Source: Triglochin maritima (Eukaryota; Streptophyta; Magnoliopsida; Alismatales; Juncaginaceae). From it: a DNA stretch of 64,000 bases. The first letter of the stretch is position 1. Each line of letters opens with the position of its first letter. The stretch is taken from assembly GCA_963682175.1 (NCBI GenBank), contig OY821770.1, forward strand, positions 10,756,501 to 10,820,500, given 5' to 3'. The position numbers were made by a program, and so were the translations under genes. Positions 24,790 through 37,600 of the stretch are shown piece after piece. The notes under the pieces were generated by a model that did no database searches, was not told the DNA's origin, and was given only the letters and a program-made list of their open reading frames with translations.

Positions 24790-25023
24790 TGTTCTGAAAT
24801 ATTATACAATGAATATTTCATATTCTCCTCCCATAACTTTCATCAACCTCTTACACTCTCATTTGTAACTCTTGTAACATACACCATTTCATTTGCTTCA
24901 TTTAGCCTATAAATATGAGACTATTGTAATACTTTGGAGATGATGAAAGAGATGATGAAAGACAACAATTGTTCTCCTCTAAATCTTCATCTTCTTTGTT
25001 CTATGTCCATTTATTTTACAACA
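24790..25023 (+). repeat. 5' LTR of the decayed Copia-type element
   Basis: 234 bp from TGTTCTGAAATATT to TTTTACAACA, with a TATA-type CCTATAAATATGAG near 24906. It pairs with the LTR at 34106-34326. Confidence 0.8.
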
Positions 25024-28000
25024 CGCTATCAACACGAATCGACTCTTGCATAATCTTCTTCAAAAGCACAAGTTTCTTTGATTGGTATTGTAGAAATCAT
25101 CCAAAGGTAATTTTCCTACACCCAAAGTTTGAATCAAGTCCGACATAATATCGATCTACATCTAAAATAACTTGGGAAGTTTTCGTTTCATTTCCTGACC
25201 AAATTGTTTTGTCTCGGCATGCTAGATTGGTGGATTAATATAGTTTATCTTGATCATAACTAGCATGTGTATGTACTATTATTTTCTTCATATGATTTTT
25301 ATGTTGACTATGTAATAGTTTGAGTTTCATTATAGTTGTGCATATCATTTCTTTTTAGCTACGATGTCTAAAGAATATTATTTAATCCTTGCATAAAGTT
25401 ACTTCTAGATTGGGAAGTTCTTCTTCTTTCTACCTCGGCTTCTTCCATGAAAGAGTATTAAATCTTTTTCATCGTTACATTTTCTTTCATTTACCGAGAA
25501 AATATACATATCTTGTAAGTTATGACTTTTAACTTATACTTGACATCATGGATAAGAATGACGTTTTATCATGAATTATGGATGTTGAACCCAACCCATT
25601 GACTTTTAAAATATCAATGAATAGAGAAAGTAGAGTTTGTGATTTCTTTAGTTATCCTATTTGTTAAAATGATTTTAAAAGTATTGTGATTTAATCTCAT
25701 GTCTATTTTTGTGGTTGGACAAAACATCGAGTTATTGATCAAAATTTCATGATTTCTTCATCTAATGAAGCATGAAAAGAAATAGATACATATTTAGTAG
25801 TGCTTCTAAAATTAAATGATATATATTTCATGCAACCTTGTATTGATTCACTTGCTTAGTATAAATTGTATGAATTCTTAGTGTCATGTTGATTAAAAGA
25901 GTATTTGTAAAGTAGTTCAAGCATGTGATTATTACTTGTTAATTTTGATGCATCACATGATCATTCACAACTATTACGAGCATTCATCTCGTGAGCACAT
26001 AATATCCATTTTGATATATGTATGTATATATATAATAAAGTGTGCAACAATATAGTACTAGAATTTGAATTACCATGTTACAAGTGATCATTGTTATTGA
26101 AAATAATATGCATTGACCCAGAAAGCTAATATCTTAATATTCATGCAATGCTACTATACAAATATTTAGAGATTATTCATTTAAAGTGGGTTATAAAAAT
26201 TTATAATAATCCCTGAAGGATTCGTACGACCGTCAAAACGACGTGCAAATATCTAATTGAGTAAAAATGCATGTTGATCTCTAAATCAAACCCTATGGCC
26301 AGAAGACTATATAAGTATATATATAGTTTAGTAGCAAAAGAAAAATATTTTATTGATCACTTTACAAATTAATGACCCGATACTCCAGTAGTTGTACGGA
26401 GTCAAAAACCACAAGTTTTGGATTATGCATTACATGTGCTTGAAAGTCATATTTCCACGTATATTTATTGGTTGCCTGAAACACACTACAAAGCACCATG
26501 CAAATAAGAGCATAACTACTGAGAGAGAAATTGCGCAAATAAGAAGTTTTTTTTTTGAAATGACTCTCGAATGTCAACTAGATGAAATAGGACCACAAGC
26601 ACCCAAATAAAAATGTCACTTATATTTATTATGGATGTCAACATTGGTATTATTTATTGTAAACTTTAGATGACTTTGTTGACGTCTATCAGTCGACCAA
26701 AAATGAGGTTAAGTTTATCGACCGATTTGCACAATATATGAGAGTCCCTCTATTGCTAGAATATCTCTCAAATATAGATCACTTTGGGATCCCAAAAATG
26801 GTAAAATTATTGAACACTTCTTATTGCTCATATTTATATGTCTAATATAATTTAGACACGATTTATCAACATGCATATTTGCCATTTTTTTATTAGACCA
26901 ATATCATATTATAAATACTCGCTTACTTTACTTGTACAATAATGAATGGATTGTTTCCCATCTGCGATTTCTTTTACATTACCATCTCCACAATTTGATG
27001 ACCTCAAATTGACTTGGACATTTCAACATGATTCATATTCCTGATAATATTTAAAAAAATTGAAGCCCCTGAATTGCGATGTTTTTTATTGTCAAGTCCA
27101 ACAATTATATATAAGTACTTTTTTGGCATTAGGGGGAAAAAGTCAAAAGCTTAAAGAATGTCAAGAAAATATACTATATTGAACCTGAAGTTCGTAAGAG
27201 AATATACGTACAAGTATGGTTGAACCTGAAGTTCATAAAATCATTATCTTGCAAAATCTAACAAGTAATTGTCATACATGTTTATTGATCACAAAGGAGT
27301 GACTAAGTCGTGTATTACTTGACGTAATACATAACATATATTATTGTCATACATAACATAAAGTACTGGAGATCTCCACAGGATAAAATATATTTGAGTT
27401 GATCTCACGCCAGAAGCGTGGACCAGAACATATATTATTGTGGAAATGAAATAAAAGTTAGTCACTCATTCCACCTCCTGAATAGGTTATTCTTGAAGAA
27501 TATAAACCCGGTAAAATAAATGCAGCTGCTAACAAAAGAAATTCTGGGGATACAGAACGATCAAATCCTAAAGTTTTGGGAAACGACAAGGATTTGATTA
27601 TTATTGACGTAAAACTTGCAATCAACTATATATGTTGATACGAGAGATATCAAATAATTATTAAAATTATTGTCGACAATTCATTGACATTCTTAATAGC
27701 ATGTTATCTCAAGAGAAAAATTAGATCCAAACCTATGATATTATAAGAATGTCAGAAGCATTCGTATTTGATATAAATAAAAGAAGACTTACAGTATAGA
27801 ATAAACTCGATGAATAAATATATTATTTAGACCTGTAGTTCTGATTTCTGAAACTATATCCCTAAAGGATACAAATAGAAATCACAATAACAATGCAATA
27901 CATTATAAAACGAGAAGTAATATAAGGGTATTTGTAGGACCTAACATCCACTATGATGTTACTCATTCTCTCGTAATATTAATAATATGTTCTGTTACAT

Positions 28001-28208
28001 GATCAATATGATATGCATATAAGATCTGTTGTGACTAAAGTTTTATGAGTCACTTAATATTGATACTTATATGAGAGTTCCTGATTGGCAAAGATGACAA
28101 AGTAAATTATATAGTGACAAGAATCAAAAGATGCATTATACAAATTTTGAAAAAATCACTATATGAAGAACACAAGTAAGAGTGTGCATATAACTTCTTC
28201 AATCAAAG

Positions 28209-30700
28209 CATTGCTAGAAAAATGGGGAATTACGTTGCCATGTCACGTCGGGTACTAATTACCCGACGTGAAATAAACTTGTCACGTTGGTTGAACATAA
28301 ACCGACGTGATATAGTATATATCACGTCGATTTTTGCTGAACCGACGTGACATACTAACATGTTACGTCGGTTGATCAACAACCGACGTGATAGAGGTAT
28401 ATATCACCTCGGTTGTTGGTCAACTGACGTGTTTTTATGTATATTGTCACGTCAGTTGGAGGAAATCCAACGTGATTTTTTTTTAAACCAAATACTTTTT
28501 GATAACGTGTGTCATGTCGGTTTTATTAAAACTGACATGTTTGGATGACCTTATCACGCCGGTTTTGAGAAAAACCGACGTGTTAGGTTCTTTTTTTTGA
28601 AATATGTTCCATCTTCTTGTTTACCATGCCCTAACACAAACACAACTCAAATATTTGTTTCTTCCTCCCCAACCCGTCGCCACCAACCCACACCTCCACG
28701 AAGCCTCTAGCCCGACCTCACCCCAACGCATCACGCGATCTAACCCACACCGCACCACCTCCGCCCACAACCTTCGCGCACCGCAACACCTCTGACCCAA
28801 CTCACCACCCACGACCACCTCTGCCCCTACAACCTTTGCGCACCGTAACACCTCCGACCAAACTCACCACCCACGATCACCTCCGCCCCACCACATCACT
28901 CCCCAACTCCTCCGGCCACCAACAACTCATTGATGTCCTCCGTACTCACCATGCTCCTCCGAACTCGACGCCTCCAAAATATTCATACACGACTCTCAAC
29001 TTGATTAAGGTCAACTCTCAACTTGAATTTTTTAGTAACATTATGTTTCAAATTTTTACTAACATTATGTTCTTATGTCAAAGTTTGAGTTTTGTTACCT
29101 ATTACTTGTTTCAATTGAGTTTTGTATTACATGAGTACACACCACAAGTTGCCAATATTGTTGAGTGAGGATTTTGTTTGATTTTTAGTTAGGCTTAATT
29201 GTTTCTCCAAAGCTTAGTTGGGTATTAGAACCTTGATATTTGTCTTGGGTTGTAAGTTTGAACTTGAGTTTTTATTTAGAACGCACCTTACCTGTGAATC
29301 TTATTTGAACCTTGCATGCATCTTATTGCATGATCAACTATTAGTTTCTACCATTACTTATTTAAATGATTACTTAAGTGATTAATATATAGTTGTGTTG
29401 AAATAACTACTTAAGTGAATGATTCTATTGAAGTTTTTTGTTATATAGTTGTGGCTTGTTTGTGTTTTTTCCCACAGGGAAATTTTTATTAATAAGAAAT
29501 TTTAGGGGAGGTTCTGCCGAAATTCTGAAAAATTCTCATATATTAGGTTCATTTTCTATTACGATTGTTTGTGTTGTGTAGATAACAATGAATCGAAATT
29601 GGATTTTTGCAAGTCGGTTGAGTGATGAGTATGAGTACGGAGCTGAAAGGTCTTATGTCCATGTAGGAAGTGTCTTAACATGTTTTTAAGAGATGTAAAA
29701 GAGATCAAAGCTTATTTGTTTGAGAAATGTTTTGATGAAGGATACACACGTTGGATATGACTTAGTGAGAATGAAATACGTACGAAAGAAGAAATTGATA
29801 GTCCTTCAAATCAAGATGTTAATGATGAAGAACGGTTAGATGATATGATTCGAGATGTTGCCCACAAGTTTGATGATAAACCCCAAGTACTTAGTAGTCT
29901 GTTGTCTGATAATGAAAAACCATTGTATCCGGGTTGCACCGATTTCAGTAGATTGTCTGCAGTGTTAAAGTTATATACCTTGAAAGCCTCGAACGGTTGG
30001 AGTGATGTCAGTTTTACTACCTTACTTAAGTTGCTAAAACAAATTCTTCCAAAAAAAAATGAACTTCCGGACCGTACATATGAGGCCAAAAAAATATTGT
30101 GTTCGATGGAAATGCAGTATAGGAAAATACATGCATGCCCTAATGATTGCATATTATATAGGGCTGCATATGAAAATCTGCATTGTTGTCCGGTTTGTAA
30201 TGCGTCACGGTACAAACATAAGAAAAATGGGAGTGGTGATATGCCAGTACAAGGACCGCATGCGAAGTTGTTGTGGTATCTTCCGATAATTCCAAGGCTG
30301 AAACGTTTGTTTGCCAACCCCGCGTATTCAAAGAATCTGACATGACACACATATCGTGACAAAGTAAACGATCATATGCATCGACTCCGTTGTGGAAGAA
30401 AATCGATTCGTATATCACGTCGGCTTTGGCGACCCGACGTGATATAGTATATAACACATCAGTTTTTCATAGAACCGACGTGATATGTTCTCTTTTCAGA
30501 AGAAACAATAATATTAATTTGTTAAAAATCTACTGATATGGCCCCCTACACGTGATATACCCCGCATTTACGTGATAAATATGGGGTATATCACGTTTGT
30601 TATCCAGGAACCGACGTGATATACCTAACGTATCACGTCGGTTATTAAACCGACGTGATATTTCCCTCCATTTTACGTCTTTTTTTATCACATCGGTATA
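28209..30700 (+). mobile_element. CACTA-type transposon fragment with CACGTCGG arrays
   Basis: The left end CATTGCTAGAAAAATGG resembles a mutated CACTACTAGAAAAATG. Subterminal blocks (about 28240-28580 and 30410-30690) contain many TCACGTCGG / CCGACGTGA motifs in head-to-head pairs, and a transposase remnant lies between them. The right terminus is degraded, so the end coordinate is approximate. Confidence 0.75.
29588..30385 (+). pseudogene. Broken CACTA transposase (TNP2-type), N-terminal part
   Basis: An ATG at 29588 opens MNRNWIFASRLSDEYE, the start of the plant transposase-associated domain. The frame is then lost, and the domain's Cys motif (CPCRKCLNM) appears in another frame near 29660. 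From about 29770 a frame covers the start of the TNP2 transposase family: GWSDVSFTTLLKLLKQILP, then ELPDRTYEAKK, IHACPNDCILYR, CPVCNASRYK, and WYLPIIPRLKRLF. It runs into a stop near 30345 and the catalytic part is missing. Intact TNP2 proteins are far longer, so this copy cannot supply transposase. Confidence 0.82.
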
Positions 30701-30931
30701 TTGGAACAATACAATCCTTATTTTTCAACAGTTAAGTCATCCCGAAGAAAGATACGAAGTTGATCTTAGTTGTCTATATGTTTCACCTAATACCAAAATT
30801 TACTATTATTTATTATATTTATTACATGCTTATGACTTGATGTCATAGAAAACCCGTGAAATATTTAAAGGACGGATTTTGAAACAAATGACTAAAGAAA
30901 AACCAATTGTTTTTCAACCTGAAGTTCGAAC

Positions 30932-32983
30932 TATTGGATTTCATGTTTAATTATACATATATATTTTCGAAATTTTTATGTATAATAAGGATCATCTACA
31001 ATTTTCTACGATTTATTTCATGCATGTATTGGTTTGTTTCAATAACTAGTTTTAAAAAACTTATTAAAACAAACATGAGTCTACGAAATTCATACCTAGA
31101 AGTTCTCTAAAACTTCTTGAAGATTCAGAGACGTTGTGGATGCCTGTTGCTGCGCCGGATGCCTCCGAGTATTCACCAAACTCTAAACAAGATCGGAGAG
31201 AGGGAAGCTAGTCTCTCAATCTCCGATAGGGTTTAGAATCCAATTACTAACCCCTCTTTAATTCTCTTGAGAAGATGATCTCTTAAGAACTAAAACTAAA
31301 CTTAAGAATTAAGGGATTTTCGTGGAGAATTATGGAGAGAGAATTTTTGCACAAGAAATAATGAATTCAATTAATTGGGTAATGAAATAAGCTTGTATTT
31401 ATAAGCTCTCTCCAAATTACCTATTCATGTGCAACCCCTTGCCCATGATCTCATGCAAAATTCCATCTAACCATCCATTATTTAATAATAAATAATATTA
31501 GCACGAATTAAATCAATTATGGACCAATTCCATGCACGATCTAATTAATTCTTAAATTAATTCTGCACAAAACCGTCTGGACCGGTCGACCGTTTCAAGG
31601 TTCGGTCGACCGCTCGAACCTAGTTTCGGTCGACCGTTCTATAACTCGGTCGACCGTTCGTAACAGGAACTATTCCATCGCAATGTTCGGTCGACCAACC
31701 GATCACATTTGGTCGACCGTTCGAACAGATGAAAATTCCCTGTTATCGGTCGAGACACGTCCGGTCGACCGTGCCCGATCGGTCGACCGTTTACTGCTAT
31801 CCGGTCGACCGTTTGAGCACTATTCTGCAGACTTGTCAAATTTCGGTTTAACCCCTACAAAATTTGACATTTCGGGATTAGTAGTAAATTCACAACTTAT
31901 GTTAATATTATCCTATGTAATGATCAATCATTACACCCCATAATATTTACATCATATATGAATTTAATTTAGATTCTAATTATGTTATTAATCACAACAT
32001 AATTTTGATTTTGCTTGTTCACCCCATGTGTCATATTTTCTACATGAAACCTGACACATCCTATGAACTCAAAATCCTCATTACTCGTTTCTCAGTTTTG
32101 TGGTGTGACCTATGGGAGGATCTAAACTAAGTTGATAGTGATATTAAGAGCTTAATATCACAAGCTATAAGCGGTATCTAGCTACACATTATAGCTCCCA
32201 ATTAGTTAGATGTCTTAATTCCACTCGAACCAAAACCCGATCCAATTAATGATGGAGTGCACCACTTGTGTCCGTCCATTGCCTCATGATATTAAGAATA
32301 CACACAAAGTAGTATTGTGTCATCTTTGTATTAGTATTCATTTCTTGATCTCTTTAAGCTAGTTATAAATATGTGACTTAACTCAAATCACATTGTGCAC
32401 ATTATAACTTTGCTTTATCAAGGGGCCCACTAATATCATCACTCAATTAAGAGGGGCAATGATAATCTTTTGACTAACTATCTTCTCCAACGAAAGTTAT
32501 ACTTAACCAACTAATGCCTTTACACTACACTCATCGATAGCTCAAGACACTAGTCTAATTAAGAACTCCTTAAGCGATCGGATATAAGTCTCATATCGAA
32601 GGACCAAGGACACAGTAAAATATTAATGACACAGAAACACATTTCTATAATATTTTACTTATTAGGTCTATTCAGTATACAAAAGTAATATTTTCCTCTT
32701 TTGCATACCCGTGTTGTCACTCACTTGTAGAGCTACAATGATCTATGACCAAACACGATAATCTTAACCCGGTAATTAATGTCCCATGTTTAATTACCAT
32801 GATTGCGAATATCTTTTGTTTTATGTAAATCAATATCTTTTAGAGCTCTACGGTTAAGGACCAAGAGTCTCTTCCTTAACACTTCTAAAAGACGAATAAC
32901 ATAAACAAGGAACAAAATGATTTCTCATTCAATTCATAATAATTGACATTTAAACGTTAAACTTTTAGAACACATTCCCTTCA
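30932..32983 (-). mobile_element. Solo LTR C, 5-bp target duplication CGAAC
   Basis: 2052 bp from TATTGGATTTC (TG mutated to TA) to CATTCCCTTCA, with identical flanks CGAAC (30927-30931 and 32984-32988). It is co-linear with A and B, including the minus-strand TATA region near 31398 and GGTCGACCG palindromes at about 31580-31815. It sits inside the decayed Copia-type element. Confidence 0.9.
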
Positions 32984-34105
32984 CGAACATTCTCTAGAAA
33001 GAATTGTTACAATGATTCAATTGTAGAAAGAAAATATTGAAGAAAAATACTCTACTAAATATTCATCTTGAAAGCACACTAAAAATGACATTTGTTGTAT
33101 ATCGAGAAAGATCCAACTGTAATAGAACTTGAAGTTCCTTATTAGAACGTCATGAAAATTTTCATATAACTTTAAACCTAATAAGATTCACAGTGAATGT
33201 TTTATCTAAGCATAATGCTCATCTGAAAACATTTAGATGACATTCAAGGATCTACCAATTTCTAGTCATGCAATAAAGATTTACATTAGTGATGTTTCGT
33301 ACATCTCCGATCCACATCAATTATTATCACAAACTATTTGATGTCTTTATGTGGAGTCATTACAACTTTATGCAAGTTGGTGCATCAGTTATTGATTCTT
33401 ACATTCTCATATCGTCATGACATCAATATAAATATGAGACATCTTTAAATTGTCTATAAATAATATCTGTTGAGGTAATATATTCATATTTTGTAAAAGT
33501 TACCACAATTTGTGTTACTCCTAGTATATCATTTGAGAAAAAATACGCAAACATATTTCACAATCATATTATGTAAGTGAAATACAGTAAATATCCATTA
33601 AATCCGTTAAACTATGATGTATTTGTTTATTGAATCCCCATGCATTTTTGTGTCTAAGAATTTTGTAAAATATATTCGTAAGTTTGGTAAACTACGAATC
33701 AGGTGGAGCAGATTTGTATTTATCGTCCCTGAAGGACGGATATCCCTAAAGGATAAAGCCTTAAAGGCTTGTAGTTGCAAATTTTTTTCTTTTTCCAATT
33801 TTTGTCCTAAAAAGTTTTATTGATTAAAGGTTTTTAACGATGCAACTTGTGCAATTTTGTTAGCGTATGTTATGCACTCTTTTCTTTAGCTATTTTTTTC
33901 ACAGAGTTTTGTAACAAGATTTTTAACGAGACATAACATAACGTATATTGTCTAAGAGAGTGTTATAAATGTATATTGGATCGATGGGGAGAATTATACG
34001 TTGCATTTTTTTTCCTTCACCAAGTTTTTATCCCAGAAGATTTTACGTGCCAATGTTTTTAACGAGACAGATTGAAAAACATACATGTGATGATCCAAAG
34101 GGCAG

Positions 34106-34326
34106 TGTTGTGAAATATTATACAATGTATGTTTCACATTCTTCTCCTATAACCATGATCAACCTCTCACATTCTCATTTGTAACTCTTGTAACGTACAT
34201 CATTTCATTTGCTTCATTTAATCTATAAATATGAGACTATTGTAATACATTGGAGATGATGAAAGACAATAATTATTCCCCCTAAATCTTCATCTTTTTA
34301 GTTTCATGTATATTTACTTTACAACA
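34106..34326 (+). repeat. 3' LTR of the decayed Copia-type element
   Basis: 221 bp from TGTTGTGAAATATT to CTTTACAACA, with the TATA-type TCTATAAATATGAG. It ends only 290 bp before the TBC gene start codon. Confidence 0.8.
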
Positions 34327-34517
34327 TATAAGAGTATATTAAAGATCAATCTCTTCTGTGAGATACTGCAAGATCAAAGATTGAATTTGAACCGTTTGAT
34401 TCACATGTTTGAGATATAAAACGAGGTTATTAGATGAACCCGATGAGATAAATAAATTAATAAAAAGTAAACAGAGATTGAAAGGGGGAATTCGTGCACC
34501 ACCACCTTCCCCGGCCC

Positions 34518-34525
34518 TATAAATA
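34518..34525 (+). promoter_or_regulatory. TATA box of the TBC gene
   Basis: TATAAATA in a GC-rich context, about 90 bp upstream of the main ATG at 34616 and downstream of the retrotransposon LTR. Confidence 0.65.
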
Positions 34526-34568
34526 CCCGTCCGACTCCCATTCCCTCTTCCTCCGATCCCCGAACCCA

Positions 34569-34604
34569 ATGGCCGTCGACCGGATGCATACCCCGATCTC
34601 GTAG
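34569..34604 (+). CDS. Upstream ORF of the TBC gene, 11 codons
   Basis: ATG GCC GTC ... TCG TAG encodes MAVDRMHTPIS and ends 11 bp before the main ATG at 34616. It lies between the TATA box and the start codon, so it should be in the leader. A uORF here would be expected to reduce or condition translation of the main frame; that is inference. A peptide this short can occur by chance. Confidence 0.5.
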   Translation: MAVDRMHTPIS

Positions 34605-34615
34605 ATTCCGTCGGG

Positions 34616-37600
34616 ATGTTCGCGTGCTGCGCGGCGTCGTCCGGCGCTGACTCGGCCACCGTCAACTCCTTCTTCCCCCTCAGGCCCGAGTACCGCGACG
34701 AGGCCCCCCTCACCCGCTTCAAACCCAGGGTCAGAAACACTTTCCGTTTTTGTTTTTGTTTTTGGATTGTGGTCTTGAGGTTTGGGTTGGGTTTTGTAGT
34801 CCGGGAGGACGCTGAGCGCGAGGCGGTGGCAGTCGTCCTTCTCCGAGGAAGGGTATTTGGATATCGCGAGAGTGATCCGCCGGATTCAACGTGGCGTGAG
34901 ACGTGGCGTTCCGAGAGTTGTTTTTCTCGATCAAAAATCTAAAATCAGAGAATTTGCAACAACAAAAATTTGATTTTTGACTCATTGGAAATGGACAATA
35001 AATAGTCTTTTTGAGCATGTGTTGTGGTATTATTATAGAGAGTCAATTGGTTTTAAGTCGCTTAAGTGGAGTCACGAGAAGGCCAAATTGTCTAAACAAA
35101 AATAGTTTAACTAAGGGCGTTTGCGAATTGTAGTTGTACCGATCCCTATGTCGTGTGGAAGCAAACTACTTCGTCAACTCCTGAATTGAAAACCTAATGT
35201 CCACGTTACGTTTATGCCACAATTCAATTGATTGGCAGTTTAGGATTCTTATCTAAGCAATGTGAGACCATTATCAAGATGTTATCTCGTATCCACCGAA
35301 TCATCGTAACATATTCTTTTTGTCGATTCTAGAATAGTCAACTTTCGTCTCTTCTTCTGCATCCTCTGATGCTTCTTCTGATTATCGATGACTCCCTTAT
35401 TTTAACATTCTATTTTTGTATATCTTTCTAGTAAAAAGTACCCTACATGGTTCAATCAGAACATGAGAATAAAATGCCTGAATTTATTACACTTTTTTTC
35501 CTGTAGTTGTAGATCGATGTGGGTTACTTAATTCTTCTACTTGCTAAAATAACAGGACTTTTCCATTTTCTAATTCCAGGGTGTTCATCCGTCAATAAAA
35601 GGGGTTGTTTGGGAGTTTCTACTTGGTTGTTATGACCCAAGTAGTACTTTTGATGAACGTAATACGCTTCGACAACATCGTAGGTTTGGCAATTTTCATC
35701 TTTCCTCCATGGAGCATTTATAAACACATGAGTTTGAATTTGTATCATGTAACTCCATAGCTGTATATACATTTTCCTTCACAAGTGCATCAACATCATC
35801 AACATCAACATAACCCCAATGCCTCAGAAGAGGCTCCCGCCTAAGCGAGGTAGGGGGGGGATGTACGCAATCCTACCACTGTAAAACAATGAGGTTGTTT
35901 CCAATTGACCCAAATGATGCAAATGCAACTGACCATCTGCGATTCCACAATAAAAGAAATGCAGATCGTTTAATTATTTTGAAGACTCTCTTTACAATGT
36001 ACATATCATATATTGCATGACATTGATCGCAGGGAGAATTACGCAAAACTAAAAGCAGAATGCCAGACAAAGGATTCATCTGTTGGTAGTGGAAGTGTAC
36101 TTACTGCACCTGTAATAACAGAAGATGGCAAACCCGTGCAGGATGCTTCTTCTAATTGGGAGGCTGCTAATAACCAAGAGGGAGAATCTAATGGACTAGG
36201 TCAGCAAAATGATGACGTGGAAACTGATAAAAATGTCATTCAGTGGAAGCTAACACTGCATCAAATTGGTAATTTTGTCATTCAAACTGCTTGTTATTTA
36301 GTTGTTTCACAATCTGAATTTGCTGTCATTGTAGTGTGGGATTATAGCTCATATATTTCGGTATTTATGATTTATCCACTATGGATTTTCCTCTCAACCT
36401 CTCCATCATCGTAGATTACCACTTCTAATTATATCATTTTGAGATTGCCATTGCTAAAGCTTTATGTTTTTATAGTTTGACTTATTTATTTGATTTATTC
36501 TAAATTCGTGCACAAAAATATTGTAATTCTTAATTTACCATATTTTTCTTTAACCACTACAAGTCTTCTTTGGATTGTGAAAGATAGAACTTTTTAACAA
36601 TCTCCAACCGAATTATATATTTATTTAAATCCAAGCTTCATTCTGATATTGATATGCCTTAGAGTTGTGTTGACCTTTTCTCTGTGTTGTCTAATTGTTG
36701 TTTGTCTGTGTAGCTAGAAAATTGTCCATTATTCTCACAAGAGATGGTTGTACCTTGTACCCCATTTTTAATATGAATTTCGATTTTGGACTTCATGTAA
36801 AACCAAAACCATAGCTCTTAAGTTTGAAATTTACACTGATTTTCTGATGCACATACAATAATTGTATGTCTCTTGATTTTTACCCTAATCAACGTATAGT
36901 GCAGTAAAAAACACAAGTGACTTAAGAAATCTAGTAGTATGGTCCCCAGAATCAAAATTACATGTTGAGTTGTCAAAATTAACGTATCTTTGCATTAGGT
37001 CAAGTTGAGAGTAAATCCTAGAAAGTAGGAATACAAACTTGACTTTGTTTTTTCAGTTCTAGAATATTAGAATTTAATTTCCACACAGAAAATTTAACCA
37101 TTTCTCTGTACCTTATGTGAGCCTCTGAATACTTTCTCTACAGGATTGGATGTTCTTCGTACAGACAGGACCCTGGTTTACTATGAAAATCAAAATAATC
37201 TTGCTAGACTTTGGGATATTCTTGCAATTTATTCATGGATAGATAGGGATATTGGTTACTGTCAAGGTGATATCATTGTGTTCTATTACAGAATTACCAA
37301 ATTTTCTCTAACCTTCGTACGCATTCCTAATTTCTTGGATGTCTTGCAGGAATGAGTGATTTGTGCTCTCCAATATCAATTCTTCTTGAAAACGAAGCAG
37401 ATGCATTTTGGTGCTTTGAGCATCTAATGCGTAGAGTGGTAAAATTGATTTTAGTTATAATTGTATTTGAGCTGGTTGTAATTGGAAATATCAACAGGTC
37501 TTTTGTCAGATAGTTGCCCTCTTTTTGAGATTTAACAATTGCATTTATTTGATAAGCCATGTGCCTAATTGTGGGTGGGGAGAGCAATACTTCAAACCAA

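Larger units (their letters stand above)
24790..34326 (+). mobile_element. Decayed Copia-type LTR retrotransposon hosting nested insertions
   Basis: Two similar LTRs, 24790-25023 and 34106-34326, flank the region. A purine stretch CCAAAGGGCAG precedes the right LTR, and the left LTR ends ACAACA before a primer-site-like CGCTATCAACACG. The 5-bp flanks TATAT and TATAA match at four positions. The interior is heavily mutated. Short Copia-like coding echoes remain, for example an ILQNLTSN-like stretch near 27240, but no usable frame. It is split by a CACTA fragment (28209 to about 30700) and by solo LTR C. The class rests on LTR size and these echoes, so it is probable, not certain. Confidence 0.7.

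Noticed and set aside
28604..29168. Pro/His/Thr-rich frames on both strands
   Set aside because: Low-complexity CACC-rich DNA in the non-coding part of the CACTA fragment; both strands open simply from base composition.
34339..34740. Minus-strand frame overlapping TBC exon 1
   Set aside because: Antisense shadow of a GC-rich exon and promoter; the plus strand encodes a clear TBC N-terminus.
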